This document shows, piece by piece, positions 1-10,585 of a DNA stretch of 64,000 nt; the first letter of the stretch is position 1; the number at the start of each line of letters is the position of its first letter. The stretch covers positions 1,054,001 to 1,118,000 of the forward strand of contig NZ_FNJW01000008.1 of the NCBI RefSeq assembly GCF_900102725.1, read 5' to 3'. Below the pieces are notes generated by a model. It made no database searches. It was not told the origin of the DNA and saw nothing but the letters and a program-made list of their open reading frames with translations. Made by a program: the position numbers and the translations under genes. The stretch is from Carnobacterium viridans. GTDB lineage: Bacteria > Bacillota > Bacilli > Lactobacillales > Carnobacteriaceae.

Positions 1-397
1 AATAACTCACTGGTACCGTGTATACTTCTTCCACTTCTTCATTAAACTGAATGTCTTCTACTTTTATATTTTTTAGTTCCCCTACGAAAGATTTTATGAT
101 GACGCGCTCATTAACAATGTAATCCATTTCTCCTAATATATGGATGGAGTCTCTAGAAAGGGATAATTCTTCCATCGTTTCGCGAATGGCAGCTGCTTCA
201 TAAGTCTCTCCTTTTTCTACTCTTCCACCTGGAAAAGAGGTTTCGCCTGGTTGAGAAATAGTCTTGCTGCGTACTTCAAATAAAAGATGCAACTCACCGT
301 TTAGTTTTATTAATGGAATCAATACAGCGAAATGCCGTTGGTAAGTAAGGGGTTTTGCATGATAGTTTTCTAGCAATCCTTTGATTTCATCTAACAC
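1..397 (-). CDS. Nudix hydrolase, CoA-pyrophosphatase-like (3' end outside window)
   Basis: The gene starts with GTG at 397 behind an AGGAGGAAT ribosome binding site and runs off the left edge of the window, so only about 132 N-terminal residues are visible. A full Nudix box is present (GRVEKGET, then RETMEEL; pattern G-x5-E-x7-R-E-x2-E-E) at about residues 55-77. The preceding QPGETSFPGG motif is typical of the NudL/YeaB branch that hydrolyses CoA to phosphopantetheine and 3',5'-ADP. The substrate is inferred from that motif only. It is divergent from the aminotransferase gene at 549, with about 150 bp for both promoters. Confidence 0.75.
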   Translation of the reverse strand, partial: MLDEIKGLLENYHAKPLTYQRHFAVLIPLIKLNGELHLLFEVRSKTISQPGETSFPGGRVEKGETYEAAAIRETMEELSLSRDSIHILGEMDYIVNERVIIKSFVGELKNIKVEDIQFNEEVEEVYTVPVSY

Positions 398-548
398 TAT
401 TATTCCTCCTTTATTTGCTCCACTTTAACCTTCATTATAAGGAATCAAACGGTCATACACTAATCTTATTCTTGCTAATCGTACAGTAAGTTCATTACAA
501 TAGAAGAAAACAAGCGACTTATTCGTTCAAGCAAAAGGGAGTTTAATT

Positions 549-1376
549 ATGGAACAAGTAGAAGAGAACTTTTATTTTATAAACGATCAAAAGATACCCA
601 CCGAACAAAATGCTCTATTTGACGAGCTAGAAGGAAAAAACATTTATGAAGTTATCCGTGTTCAACAAGGCATTCCTCTTTTTCTAGAAGATCATTTGGA
701 ACGTTTTAGAGCTTCAGCAGTTGCTACAGGTTTACAGTTAAACGACTCCGATACCGTTTTAACAAAACGTATTTACCACTTGGTTTCATTGAATCACGTC
801 GTTAATAAAAATATCAAACTCATTTTAAATGCTACAAAAGGATTATTAATTTTTTTCACGACGTCTATTTACCCTCCACAAGACTACTATCTCAATGGTA
901 TGCATACCACGTTATTAAAACTAGAACGAACAGATCCTAATGTTAAAGTATTGCGTACAGACTACCAGAAAGCTGTTTTAGCTGAACGTAAAAAGCAGCG
1001 CGCTCATGAGGTATTGCTCGTTGATCAAACAGATCATGTGACTGAAGGCAGTCGATCAAATTTATTTATTGTAAAAAACAATATCCTTTATACTTCTCCA
1101 GCTAAAAATGTTTTGCTTGGTATTGTTCGAAAAAAAACATTAGAATTATGTACCAACTTAAATTTTACTGTTAGAGAAGAAACGATTGCCGTTTCAAAAC
1201 TACCTGAAATTGACGGAGCTTTTATAACAGGTACGGGAAACAATATCTTACCTATCAATTCAATAGGGGAATTACCTTTACATTCTACCACCAATTCGAT
1301 CATTAAAACGCTGATGACAGAATATGCTCATCTTGTCGAGACCTATATCATAGAACATCAACCTACTCATTTGTAA
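549..1376 (+). CDS. class-IV PLP-dependent aminotransferase / aminodeoxychorismate lyase family
   Basis: This 275-residue protein has the usual length of fold-type IV PLP enzymes (branched-chain and D-amino-acid aminotransferases, aminodeoxychorismate lyase PabC). Seen directly: the N-terminal YEVIRV...PLFLEDHLERF segment, a candidate PLP lysine in TDYQKAVLAERKK (about residues 139-151), the EGSRSNLFIVK motif (about 166-176), and a C-terminal TGTGNNILPI phosphate-binding stretch. No chorismate or folate genes adjoin it, so the substrate cannot be assigned. The ATG at 549 follows an AAGGGAG ribosome binding site at good spacing. A strong terminator follows, so it is probably monocistronic. Confidence 0.8.
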   Translation: MEQVEENFYFINDQKIPTEQNALFDELEGKNIYEVIRVQQGIPLFLEDHLERFRASAVATGLQLNDSDTVLTKRIYHLVSLNHVVNKNIKLILNATKGLLIFFTTSIYPPQDYYLNGMHTTLLKLERTDPNVKVLRTDYQKAVLAERKKQRAHEVLLVDQTDHVTEGSRSNLFIVKNNILYTSPAKNVLLGIVRKKTLELCTNLNFTVREETIAVSKLPEIDGAFITGTGNNILPINSIGELPLHSTTNSIIKTLMTEYAHLVETYIIEHQPTHL

Positions 1377-1396
1377 CCCTCAAAAAAAGAAACAAA

Positions 1397-1432
1397 AAAT
1401 CCGAGATTTAAAATGTGATCTCGGATTTCTTG
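1397..1432 (+). terminator. intrinsic terminator after the aminotransferase gene
   Basis: An 11-bp perfect inverted repeat (AAATCCGAGAT and its complement) around a 10-nt loop is followed by a T-rich tract, 20 bp after the stop codon. Confidence 0.85.
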
Positions 1433-1447
1433 TCTCTAAAAAGTTTA

Positions 1448-1704
1448 GGCTCTATACTTTTTAGTGTTGATAGCTTAGTTAAATTAATGGCACGAAAATT
1501 CTGGAGGAATAGGTTTTGCTTGTAGCCATGCACAGGACTCAATGCGAATTACAAAGCGTTATTGCTTCAGCGATTATGCTTTATTTGAGGCTTGAAAGCT
1601 CTGAAGACTACAGGCTTCAGACGTTCCCATGGCTCTCCACAAGCAAAGCCGTCTATTCCAGAAGAATTTTTTTCTTCTATTCAACACCATTTTGCCGAAG
1701 AGTC
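1448..1704 (+). mobile_element. MITE copy 1 (ISL3-like ends)
   Basis: A 257-bp non-coding element. The left end is GGCTCTATACTTTTTAGTGT and the right end, read inward, is GACTCTTCGGCAAAATGGTG, so the termini are imperfect inverted repeats. The flanks repeat AAGTTTA (1441-1447 and 1706-1712), consistent with an 8-bp target duplication with one mismatch. Inside, an outer stem pairs TTTGCTTGTAGCCATG with CATGGCT...ACAAGCAAA, and it encloses two smaller hairpins (AAAGCGT...TGCTTT and CTGAAG...CTTCAG). Three more copies lie at 15261, about 36858 and 56100. It has no transposase. The ISL3 link rests on end sequence and duplication length. A 63-codon open frame inside it is not a credible gene. Confidence 0.8.
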
Positions 1705-1737
1705 TAAGTTTATGAGGAATAGGTTTCTATTCTTTCT

Positions 1738-2184
1738 TCACTGATGTGCCCGATTTTCTTTTAAATATTGCGCTTTTTTTATTACTTTAAAAACTGTGTC
1801 TATTGTAAAAATAGCCAAAGCAATCATCCCTGCTACTTGGATAGTATTTTGAAGATGGCCTTGTGCCAAATCGGTATTTCCTTGAATAAATTCATAAACC
1901 GTTAAGTACATCCCTGAACCTGGTACTAATGGGAAAAAACCCGGTAAGAAAAAGATAGTTACTGGGACTTTAAACATACGCGAAAAAATATGCGATTGAG
2001 TAGAAATCACTAATCCTGATATGTATGTTGACATTACAGATCCTAATGTTTCAAGACAAACCAGATAAACTCCCCAACCAACAGCTCCTACTACAGCTGT
2101 TGCAAAAATATGTTTTTTTGGCGATTCTAAGCTAATTGCTGCTGCAGCGACTGCTAAAAAAGCTCCAATGACTTGGCTGATCAA
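1738..2184 (-). CDS. threonine/serine exporter subunit, YjjB type
   Basis: This 148-residue protein has about four hydrophobic segments and matches the small C-terminal half (DUF3815) of ThrE-type threonine/serine exporters, with motifs such as FFLPGFFPLVPGSGMY. Its ATG overlaps the stop of the YjjP gene by 4 bp (ATGA), so the two halves are translationally coupled. The family exports L-threonine and L-serine across the membrane. The actual substrate here is inferred. Confidence 0.8.
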   Translation of the reverse strand: MISQVIGAFLAVAAAAISLESPKKHIFATAVVGAVGWGVYLVCLETLGSVMSTYISGLVISTQSHIFSRMFKVPVTIFFLPGFFPLVPGSGMYLTVYEFIQGNTDLAQGHLQNTIQVAGMIALAIFTIDTVFKVIKKAQYLKENRAHQ

Positions 2185-2945
2185 AATAGCACACCTCCAA
2201 TAAGTACTAACCCTATCGCAACTCCTAAAGCAATTGATAGAGCCGTAACAAAGGCTTCTAAAGCTTTAGCACCGCCAGACATGTAGTCTCCTTGTAAAGT
2301 ATCTCGTATGGCATTTGTAATAGCCGTTCCTGGAACTAAAGGCATTATCGTACCCGTTATAACGACACTTATCATAAGCGTTGGAAAAATAAACAGCTGC
2401 ATTAATCCAGCCCCGACAGATATAACAGCAGAAGATAGAACATTTCGAACAAAAGAGCCCATATCTAACTTCTTTTCACCTTTTAAGATCAGTGCCAATA
2501 ATGCACCATTTATTCCAGCAGCCAGTATTTCAAAAAGTCCTCCACCTAAAAGCAAAGCAAACGAAGCCGTCAAAGCGGTTGTAGCAATATCCTTATAGAT
2601 GGATTTATAGTGGGCTTTCTTAATAGCTTGCAAAGCTATGTAGGCTTCTGAAATCGTGATTTCATCATTAGTCAGTTTCCTTGAGATTGTATTTACACTG
2701 GCAATGTTAGTTAAATTCGTATCTCGTACACTGATTCGTTTCACAATCGTAATTGGATCTTCCAAGCTAGGGTCATCTAGCGTAGCGACCAATCCAGTAG
2801 CAATAGCAAATGCTTCAGTTGTTTCAAACTTTGACGTTTTTAAAATATGGTTCATCGTATCCTCTACACGATACGTTTCAGCGTTACTTTCTAGCATAAT
2901 TTTCCCTGCAAGTATGGCGACATCCATTAGTGTTTTGTAATCCAT
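2181..2945 (-). CDS. threonine/serine exporter subunit, YjjP type
   Basis: A DUF1212 (ThrE N-terminal half) protein. It has a cytoplasmic N-terminal region of about 110 residues (MDYKTLMDVAILAGKIML onwards) and then about five membrane segments, including the conserved PLVPGTAITNAIRDTLQGD motif. The start chosen is the ATG at 2945, preceded by GGAAGAGAGGATAGC. A longer in-frame version adds 22 polar residues with no ribosome binding site. With the overlapping YjjB gene it reconstitutes a full-length exporter, a split arrangement common in Firmicutes. Confidence 0.82.
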   Translation of the reverse strand: MDYKTLMDVAILAGKIMLESNAETYRVEDTMNHILKTSKFETTEAFAIATGLVATLDDPSLEDPITIVKRISVRDTNLTNIASVNTISRKLTNDEITISEAYIALQAIKKAHYKSIYKDIATTALTASFALLLGGGLFEILAAGINGALLALILKGEKKLDMGSFVRNVLSSAVISVGAGLMQLFIFPTLMISVVITGTIMPLVPGTAITNAIRDTLQGDYMSGGAKALEAFVTALSIALGVAIGLVLIGGVLF

Positions 2946-3120
2946 GCTATCCTCTCTTCCTTTCCCACAATGGCCAACAGCTTTCTTTAAACCACAGTTT
3001 TCTCTGTACATGCAAATTTCAATTTAGTATAGCACAGTTTATTAACCCAATTGAACCTTTCAATTCTTTCTCCTATTCTTTTAACCTTTTTAACAAAAAG
3101 CCCTCCATTTTTCCGTACAA

Positions 3121-3150
3121 AAAAAGAGCAAAAAAAGCTGCTCTTTTTTT
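3121..3150 (-). terminator. intrinsic terminator after gluconokinase
   Basis: The AAAAAGAGCA...TGCTCTTTTT hairpin has T-runs on both sides. It lies 21 bp after the gntK stop codon and could act in both directions. Confidence 0.8.
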
Positions 3151-3170
3151 ATTTATTCAGTCTTGCTCAT

Positions 3171-4721
3171 TTACTGTGCTTCATTCAACATTCCTCGAAC
3201 TTTTGTCATCTCTTTTGCTAATTTTTGATACACAGGAATAATTTTTTTGTAGTCTGTTGCCGTTTGTTCGTTATACTGTATGCTGATTTTTGATTCAACT
3301 GTATCTTCTATGAGCTCTTTCTCCTCATAGCTAACTACTGTTTCAATCACTTCTTCCGTTCCTTTACCAATCAAGATCGCACCTAAACAAGAGCTCTCAA
3401 AACTAGTTGGCTGTTGCATCGTTCTTCCAAATATATCTGCTATCATTTGTTTCCAGAGTGGAGAATTTAAAAAACCGCCCGTTACATTTATGGTTTTAGA
3501 TGGACCGCCAACCTCTTGAATGATTTGCCAAACATCGTAAAGATTAAAGAGTACGCCTTCCATAGCTGCACGTACCATATGTCCAGTAGTGTGTCTAGAA
3601 GCCAATCCGATAAAGCTACCCGTAGCTTCCGACTCCCATAAAGGGGCACGTTCGCCATTTAAATAAGGTAAAAAGAATAAGCCTTCTGCACCAGGTTTTA
3701 TTGTTTCAGCAAATCGATTAAGCTGTTCTAGTCTTGTTTCGATACCATTGTCCATTATTTTGCTGCCTTCAGGGTATAGAATTGACGTCAGCCATGACAT
3801 GACATTTCCACCATTGTTTACGGCCCCGCCGATAACCCAACGGTCTTTCGACAAATAGTAACAAAAGGTTCTGCCTTCTGCATCCAATACAATATGATTG
3901 GTAACCATTCGAATAGCTCCACTAGTACCAATTGTAATCGCCGTTTCCCCTGGATCCATTGCCCCAACACCAAGATTTGATAAACAACCATCACTGGCCC
4001 CAATGACCAAGTTTGTTGTAGAATCAATAGCCATTTCTTCAGCATAGCGTTCTTGAATTTTATTCCATCTATAGGAAACATCTACAGGTTCAGATAAAAG
4101 TGACTCCTCAATCCCAAGAAGTTGCAGAATATCTTTATCCCATGTCAATTCATGAATATTGAATAATCCTGTTGCTGAAGCAATCGAGTAATCAATTTTG
4201 TATTCTCCAGTCAAATGAAATAAAATATATTCTTTAATCCCAATAATTTTCTTAGCTTTTTTTAAAATAGCAGGATGAGATTCTTTCAGCCACAAAACTT
4301 TGCTGAATGGGCTCATAGAATGAACTGGAGTCCCGGTTTTTTTATATAAGTCTTTCCAATCCGTTGTTTCTTTTAAGTGAGCAACTAGTTCTGCTGGACG
4401 ATTGTCCGCCCAAATGATGCAGTTGGTCAACAATTCATCTTGTTCATCTACGACAATGACACTGTGCATAGCACTTGAAAAAGAGATGAAATCAACTAGA
4501 TGGCTGATTCCTTTATCTTTTTCCATCAATGTCCGTATAACTGAAAGTACAGCTTGAAAAATCACTTTTGGATCTTGTTCGGCCATACCTACATCAGTTT
4601 GATGAATAGCATATCCTACATAAGTACTGTCTATTACTTGAAGATTTTCTTGGTATAAGACGGCTTTTGTGCTTGTTGTCCCAATATCTACTCCAATTGT
4701 ATATCTTTGCTGCCTTACCAT
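3171..4721 (-). CDS. gntK: gluconokinase, FGGY family
   Basis: This 516-residue protein is a full-length FGGY carbohydrate kinase. Motifs seen: GVDIGTTSTKAVL (ATP-binding loop, residues 9-21), FSSAMHSVIVVDE and WADNRPAE, both characteristic of the Bacillus GntK branch, and TIGTSGAIR in the second domain. It phosphorylates gluconate to 6-phosphogluconate for the pentose phosphate pathway. The ATG follows AGGAGG with 8-nt spacing. No gluconate permease or GntR-type gnt regulator is adjacent, so uptake must be encoded elsewhere. Xylulokinase is the main alternative, but the SSAMHS and WADNR motifs favour gluconate. Confidence 0.78.
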   Translation of the reverse strand: MVRQQRYTIGVDIGTTSTKAVLYQENLQVIDSTYVGYAIHQTDVGMAEQDPKVIFQAVLSVIRTLMEKDKGISHLVDFISFSSAMHSVIVVDEQDELLTNCIIWADNRPAELVAHLKETTDWKDLYKKTGTPVHSMSPFSKVLWLKESHPAILKKAKKIIGIKEYILFHLTGEYKIDYSIASATGLFNIHELTWDKDILQLLGIEESLLSEPVDVSYRWNKIQERYAEEMAIDSTTNLVIGASDGCLSNLGVGAMDPGETAITIGTSGAIRMVTNHIVLDAEGRTFCYYLSKDRWVIGGAVNNGGNVMSWLTSILYPEGSKIMDNGIETRLEQLNRFAETIKPGAEGLFFLPYLNGERAPLWESEATGSFIGLASRHTTGHMVRAAMEGVLFNLYDVWQIIQEVGGPSKTINVTGGFLNSPLWKQMIADIFGRTMQQPTSFESSCLGAILIGKGTEEVIETVVSYEEKELIEDTVESKISIQYNEQTATDYKKIIPVYQKLAKEMTKVRGMLNEAQ

Positions 4722-4907
4722 TCACTAATCCTCCTTGCATTGAATCGACTATCTCCGAATGCATTGCCTAATCATGCGACCATTTTTCTTCAAAATAAAA
4801 ATTCCCTCAGCTATAATCATGTCGTTTGGCAGCAATTTTGTCAACTTTTTTTATAAAGAAAACAAGTGCATTGAAACACTGGATTTCCAGTTAATTTTTC
4901 ATCAACT

Positions 4908-4952
4908 AAAAAAGCAAGAAAGGTGAATGCAGGTCACTTTTCTTGCCTTTTA
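4908..4952 (-). terminator. intrinsic terminator after the GH4 gene
   Basis: AAGGCAAGAAAAGTGACC and GGTGA...TTTCTTGCTTTTTT form a strong hairpin with a U-tract on the minus strand, just downstream of the GH4 stop. Confidence 0.75.
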
Positions 4953-4967
4953 TTTGTTAAACTTTTT

Positions 4968-6317
<1,350 letters not shown>

Positions 6318-6330
6318 TTATCCATTTAGT

Positions 6331-7935
6331 TTATTCTTCTGATTCTCTGCCTAAATAGTGATCGACAGCTTTTCTGACACTATTAACTTGCAAGCCGTAA
6401 ACAACGTGAACATTGTGGTCTTTAATGATGACCCCGCTTGCCCCTGTATCATTTTTCAACGCTAATTCATCAACTTTATCTGGCTGATGCAAGGTTAACC
6501 TCAATCGTGTATAACAATTGGTTACTGTATTGATATTTTCTGGTCCTCCTAAAGCTGCAACAATCGTGCTTGCTAAACCTTTTTCTTCTTGAGGTACGTT
6601 TTCTTTAGCAGGTACATTTTTAGTTTTATTTTCATTGTACTCATTCTTAGAATAAAGTTTTGTTTCCTGACCAGTATCTTCACGACCGATTGTTTTATAT
6701 TTGAATGTTGTGATCAAGAAACGGAAAGTAAAGTAGTAGATAGCGAAGAATACGAGTCCTACTAAGATATACATTGGCCATCCGGTTTTCTCAATTCCCA
6801 AAGGTACATTGTACAATAAGAAATCAATAAACCCGTTTGGTCCGATAGCCCGAACATTCAATAAGTTTAATACAACCATACTTAATCCACTTAATACTGC
6901 ATGGACAACAAACAACAATGGTGCTACAAACATAAACGAAAATTCAATGGGCTCTGTTACTCCTGCTACAAATGATGTCACTACTGCAGGAATTAAAATG
7001 GCTTTTGCCTTATTTTTATTTTCAGGACTTGCTGTTTGGTACATTGCTAGACAAGCACCAATCAAACCGAACATTTTAGAAATCCCACGTGCATCCCAAA
7101 TCACGCTTGGAGATAAAATACTGACACTAGGATCTGCAATTTCAGCGAAGTAAATGTTTCTTGCTCCTTCAAAAATCTGTCCACCGACTTCTTGAATACC
7201 TCCAAGTGAAGTATATAAGAAAGGTGTATAAACCAAATGATGAAGTCCAGTTGGAATCAATAATCGTTCTAACATTCCATATAAGAAAATCCCAAAATTT
7301 CCACTTTGATTGATCAATGTTCCTAAACTATTGATGCCGCTTTGGAAAAATGGCCAAATATAAGTGAATGCAATCGCCAATAATACAACTACTGGAATCA
7401 ATAGAATAAATACAAAACGAGTACCTCCATAAATCTGGAATGCATTATTAAATTCTTTCTCACAAAATTTATTGTGTACAAGTGCTGTTACTACCCCTAA
7501 TATAATGCCTAGAAAAACACCCATATCCAGAACTTGAACACCCAATACCATCGTTTGTCCCGTTCCTTGTAACGATTCTCCTTCGAATAATAACCCGCTG
7601 ATTTCCATAAATTTGTTCATGGCATTAATAAAGACTAAGTAACCTAAAACTGCTGTAAATCCCGCTTCCGATTTTTTCTTATTCGCTAGTCCCACTGCTA
7701 GGCCAATACAGAAGATTAAGCCTAAATTATTTAAAATGGATACTAAAGAACCCGATAAAATCGTTCCAAATCCCATTGTGATTGGATTATCCAAAAAGGG
7801 AACGGTTTCAATTAGCTTTGCATTTGTAAATAAATTACCGATTGCAATTAAAATCCCTGCAATGGGTAGAATTAATACCGGGATAAACATAGCTTTGGAA
7901 AAACGCTGCATACCATCCATCAACTTCTCTTTCAT
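6331..7935 (-). CDS. malP: PTS alpha-glucoside/maltose-specific EIICB
   Basis: The 534-residue permease has an EIIC domain (about residues 1-420, ten or so hydrophobic segments), a charged linker, and a C-terminal EIIB domain (about 445-534) with the phospho-cysteine in VTNCYTRLRL. It belongs to the glucose superfamily, GlvC/MalP/AglA branch, and imports and phosphorylates alpha-glucosides. There is no fused EIIA, so it must borrow a glucose-type EIIA. The ATG at 7935 follows GGAGGTAAAGGAT; an in-frame GTG 15 bp upstream would place the ribosome binding site inside the gene. The upstream sequence TGAAAGCGGTTTAT matches 12 of 14 positions of a CcpA site. Confidence 0.87.
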   Translation of the reverse strand: MKEKLMDGMQRFSKAMFIPVLILPIAGILIAIGNLFTNAKLIETVPFLDNPITMGFGTILSGSLVSILNNLGLIFCIGLAVGLANKKKSEAGFTAVLGYLVFINAMNKFMEISGLLFEGESLQGTGQTMVLGVQVLDMGVFLGIILGVVTALVHNKFCEKEFNNAFQIYGGTRFVFILLIPVVVLLAIAFTYIWPFFQSGINSLGTLINQSGNFGIFLYGMLERLLIPTGLHHLVYTPFLYTSLGGIQEVGGQIFEGARNIYFAEIADPSVSILSPSVIWDARGISKMFGLIGACLAMYQTASPENKNKAKAILIPAVVTSFVAGVTEPIEFSFMFVAPLLFVVHAVLSGLSMVVLNLLNVRAIGPNGFIDFLLYNVPLGIEKTGWPMYILVGLVFFAIYYFTFRFLITTFKYKTIGREDTGQETKLYSKNEYNENKTKNVPAKENVPQEEKGLASTIVAALGGPENINTVTNCYTRLRLTLHQPDKVDELALKNDTGASGVIIKDHNVHVVYGLQVNSVRKAVDHYLGRESEE

Positions 7936-8023
7936 ATCCTTTACCTCCACGTTTTATGGTTTCATTTCTTTTGATAAATTTAGTTTATCTTGAAAGCGGT
8001 TTATTGTATAGCTTTTTGGGTAC

Positions 8024-8058
8024 ATAAAAAACGTGTTTCGCACTTTAGAAACACGTTT
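8024..8058 (-). terminator. terminator between rpiR and the PTS gene
   Basis: AAACGTGTTTC pairs with GAAACACGTTT, followed by a T-tract on the minus strand. It starts at the rpiR stop codon. It should separate regulator expression from that of the PTS-GH4 genes. Confidence 0.75.
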
Positions 8059-8825
8059 CACTCATTCACATTTTTTTGTAATCCCTCAAGATAGGTTTTG
8101 AAAATAAACTCCACTAACATCAACAGTCTAGGGAAAAAGCTATTCGGCAGCATATTGCGATCATCGAGTTTATTATTGTCATTAATTTTAAAGTTCAAAT
8201 CAGATAGCTCTGCTGCTCGATTAGTTGTCTCCTTTGTAAACGTGATCGTAAATATCCCTTGATCCTTTGCTATCAGTAATTTATCAATCACTTGTTGTGT
8301 TTCCCCAGATTTCGAGATCACAATAAAGGCATCAATATCTTCTAGGTTATTTTCAAATACCCCTATCGAGTCCGTCCCAGTTGCTATAACTGTTTTTTTA
8401 CCTAAAACCAACAATTTTTTATACAAATACTCTGCTGCTATTGCCGAAAAACCCGTTGCGTAAATAAAAATGTATTTTTGTTTCAAATACAAAGCTTTTT
8501 GAATAAACTGGTTAATATCTTCTCTACTGTTTTCTTTAAAAAAGTCTTTCTGACTGATACGCAAAAAGTCTTCATCACTGTCCGAAGGGTGATCACCTGT
8601 CTTCTTAACCATTGGCAACAATTGGTAGTACAAATCAATAAAACCCGTGTAACCCATTTTTTTGGATAGCCGAATAATGGTTGAAGGAGAAGTAAAGTTG
8701 TCTTTAGCAATCTCACGCACACCTCTTGCCAACACATCATCGATATTCTCAATAATATAATGCAAAATTTTTATATCCAATTCGGATAGATTCTTTCCTT
8801 GAATTAATTTGCTGATATCATTCAC
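8058..8825 (-). CDS. glvR: RpiR/MurR family regulator of the alpha-glucoside locus
   Basis: The 255-residue protein has an N-terminal RpiR helix-turn-helix (about residues 1-75, with VREIAKDNFTSPSTIIRLSKKMGY) and a C-terminal SIS sugar-phosphate-binding domain (about 105-240; IYATGFSAIAAEYLYKKL, VISKSGETQQVID). It probably senses a phosphosugar and controls the neighbouring PTS and GH4 genes, as GlvR does in Bacillus. The GTG start at 8825 sits 8 nt after AGGAGG. It lies 24 bp downstream of the esterase gene on the same strand. Confidence 0.83.
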   Translation of the reverse strand: MNDISKLIQGKNLSELDIKILHYIIENIDDVLARGVREIAKDNFTSPSTIIRLSKKMGYTGFIDLYYQLLPMVKKTGDHPSDSDEDFLRISQKDFFKENSREDINQFIQKALYLKQKYIFIYATGFSAIAAEYLYKKLLVLGKKTVIATGTDSIGVFENNLEDIDAFIVISKSGETQQVIDKLLIAKDQGIFTITFTKETTNRAAELSDLNFKINDNNKLDDRNMLPNSFFPRLLMLVEFIFKTYLEGLQKNVNE

Positions 8826-8849
8826 TTTTCTTTCCTCCTATCCATCCGG

Positions 8850-9491
8850 TTAACACTCCTTTTCTACTGCATCAAGCCACATTTTCGCAATCAGCTCGTG
8901 ACCTTTTTGTGTAGGATGCACTCCATCTTCTCCTGTTAGTAAAGCAACACCTTGCTTGATTCCAATAGCATTCAATAAGCCATCTAGTGGAATTAAATCA
9001 GCTTGAAATTCATAAGCAAGTTTACGTACCACTTGAATGCGCGGATCTAAATCACTACGCCACATTTCACGATTAATTGGATAAGGTAGAACAAAAGGCT
9101 CCATTAAAATAATCTGGCGGACAGAATTTTCTACCAATGTTGTTAATAAAGTGCGGTATAGCTGCTCAAATTGTTGCAGATCTTCTTGACTGCCAAACTG
9201 ATCTTGTCCTACTGCATGCCACGTATCATTGATTCCAATCAAAATAGATACAACTGTTGGATTTAAAGAAAGACAATCCGCTTCCCAACGCGCAGCCATG
9301 TCCTTCAACTTATCTCCTCCAATTCCTCGATTAGAAAAAGACAGCTCTAATTCAGCATACCGTTCCTTTAAAGCAGTCGCTATCATTAGCGGATACCCTT
9401 GACCTAAATCTACAGCATTCGTTCTATCACGACCAACATCTGTAACGCTGTCCCCGATAAATAAAATAGAGTCTTTAAAATTTAACTTCAT
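8850..9491 (-). CDS. SGNH/GDSL-family hydrolase (esterase)
   Basis: A 213-residue protein with all SGNH blocks: GDSVTD (block I, catalytic Ser, residues about 13-18), a Gly in NRGIGGDK (block II), GIND (block III) and DGVHPT (block V, catalytic Asp and His). It has no signal peptide, so it acts in the cytoplasm. It is the first gene of the unit leading into rpiR and the alpha-glucoside genes. A role in deacetylating imported sugars is plausible from context but not shown. Confidence 0.8.
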   Translation of the reverse strand: MKLNFKDSILFIGDSVTDVGRDRTNAVDLGQGYPLMIATALKERYAELELSFSNRGIGGDKLKDMAARWEADCLSLNPTVVSILIGINDTWHAVGQDQFGSQEDLQQFEQLYRTLLTTLVENSVRQIILMEPFVLPYPINREMWRSDLDPRIQVVRKLAYEFQADLIPLDGLLNAIGIKQGVALLTGEDGVHPTQKGHELIAKMWLDAVEKEC

Positions 9492-9805
9492 AAATAAGAT
9501 TCCTTCCTTTCATATGTACACATCGACCGTAACCGCATCCAATTCAATACATAACAATTTTAAACTGTTGTCTCTTTATAACTTTAGTTTACCTTTATTT
9601 TTTTAAACCAGCAATTCAAACGTTAATTTTTAAGCTAAATAATGCAAACAGCAAGAAGTAATTTTATTTAAAAAGTCGTTAAATTAGCTTTTCTTACTTT
9701 TCTTTGTTAAACTGTATTGTAAGGGTTTTAAAATTACTTTCTAGTCTAATGCTAGTTAAGTGAATGTAAGCCACTCATCACCATAGTTTGAAAGGGGAAA
9801 ATAAT
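9492..9805. other. divergent intergenic region, esterase / rplY
   Basis: These 314 bp carry the promoters for the leftward esterase unit and rightward rplY. I see no repeat, RNA gene or clear operator. The rplY ribosome binding site is GAAAGGGG at 9790-9797. Confidence 0.5.
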
Positions 9806-10414
9806 ATGAAAGTCAATGCTACTTTAAGAACAGAGGTCGGATCTTCAGCGGCTAATCGTGCAAGAAGAGAAAAAAAAGTTACAGCCGTCGTTAATGGAAA
9901 AGGTATCACAAGTACTGCAGTATTATTAGACAGCAAAGAATTAGATAACGTTTTAAAAACATTAGGTAAAAATGCTATCTTTGATGTTGCCGTTCAAGAT
10001 GGTGAAACTCATCAAGTGATTATCAAAGAGATTCAAAATGCAACTCTTGTAAACCAAATTTTAGACGTTGAATTACAAGTTATTCAAAAAGGAGAAAAAT
10101 TAACGGTTACTGTTCCAATTAATGTTTTGAATGCTGAAAATGTTAAACGCGGTATTGTTTCTCAAACATTAAATGAATTAGAAATCGAAACTCTTCCAAC
10201 GAATATCCCAACTGAATTTACTGTTGACGTTAGCGCATTAGAAATTGGTGACGCATTAACTGTTTCAGATATTACAGTTGACAAAGCAATCACAGTATTA
10301 AGTGATGCTGAACAATCTGTTGTGAGCGTATTGCCTCCATCAGTTGAAGAGCCTGAAACAGCTGTTGAAGCTGTTGAACCTGAATTGATTGGTGAAAAAG
10401 AAGAAGCAAAATAA
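9806..10414 (+). CDS. rplY: 50S ribosomal protein L25, general stress (Ctc) form
   Basis: This 202-residue protein has the two-domain Ctc/TL5 architecture: an N-terminal 5S-rRNA-binding domain (about residues 1-90; RTEVGSSAANRARREKKVTAVV) and a C-terminal beta domain (about 95-185; LPTNIPTEFTVDVSALEIGD), with an acidic tail. It binds 5S rRNA in the large subunit. The ATG at 9806 is preferred over an upstream in-frame TTG because the GAAAGGGG ribosome binding site lies between them. The gene stands alone with its own terminator. Confidence 0.92.
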   Translation: MKVNATLRTEVGSSAANRARREKKVTAVVNGKGITSTAVLLDSKELDNVLKTLGKNAIFDVAVQDGETHQVIIKEIQNATLVNQILDVELQVIQKGEKLTVTVPINVLNAENVKRGIVSQTLNELEIETLPTNIPTEFTVDVSALEIGDALTVSDITVDKAITVLSDAEQSVVSVLPPSVEEPETAVEAVEPELIGEKEEAK

Positions 10415-10450
10415 TTGTTCTTGACCAATTGATAAATGAAAAATCTAGCA

Positions 10451-10497
10451 AAAACCTTCCATCTATTGCTCTAAGAGCTTTGGATGGAAGGTTTTTT
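10451..10497 (+). terminator. intrinsic terminator after rplY
   Basis: AAAACCTTCCATC pairs with GATGGAAGGTTTT around a 19-nt loop, ending in a T-run. Confidence 0.88.
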
Positions 10498-10585
10498 AGT
10501 TATCTTGATCATAAAAATAAGTTCAAGTATAAGAATAGAATATGGTAAACTTTGGATAAGAGAGAATCACAAGGAGAATACTAAG

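Noticed and set aside
1516-1707. 63-codon open frame inside MITE copy 1
   Set aside because: It is not conserved as a frame in the other three copies and has no ribosome binding site; the DNA is explained by the element's structure.
2930-3241. 103-codon plus-strand open frame
   Set aside because: It overlaps the 5' end of yjjP, the gntK terminator and the gntK 3' end on the other strand; it is a shadow with no start signal.
3171-4721. Xylulokinase assignment
   Set aside because: The SSAMHS and WADNR motifs match the gluconokinase branch, and there is no xylose gene nearby.
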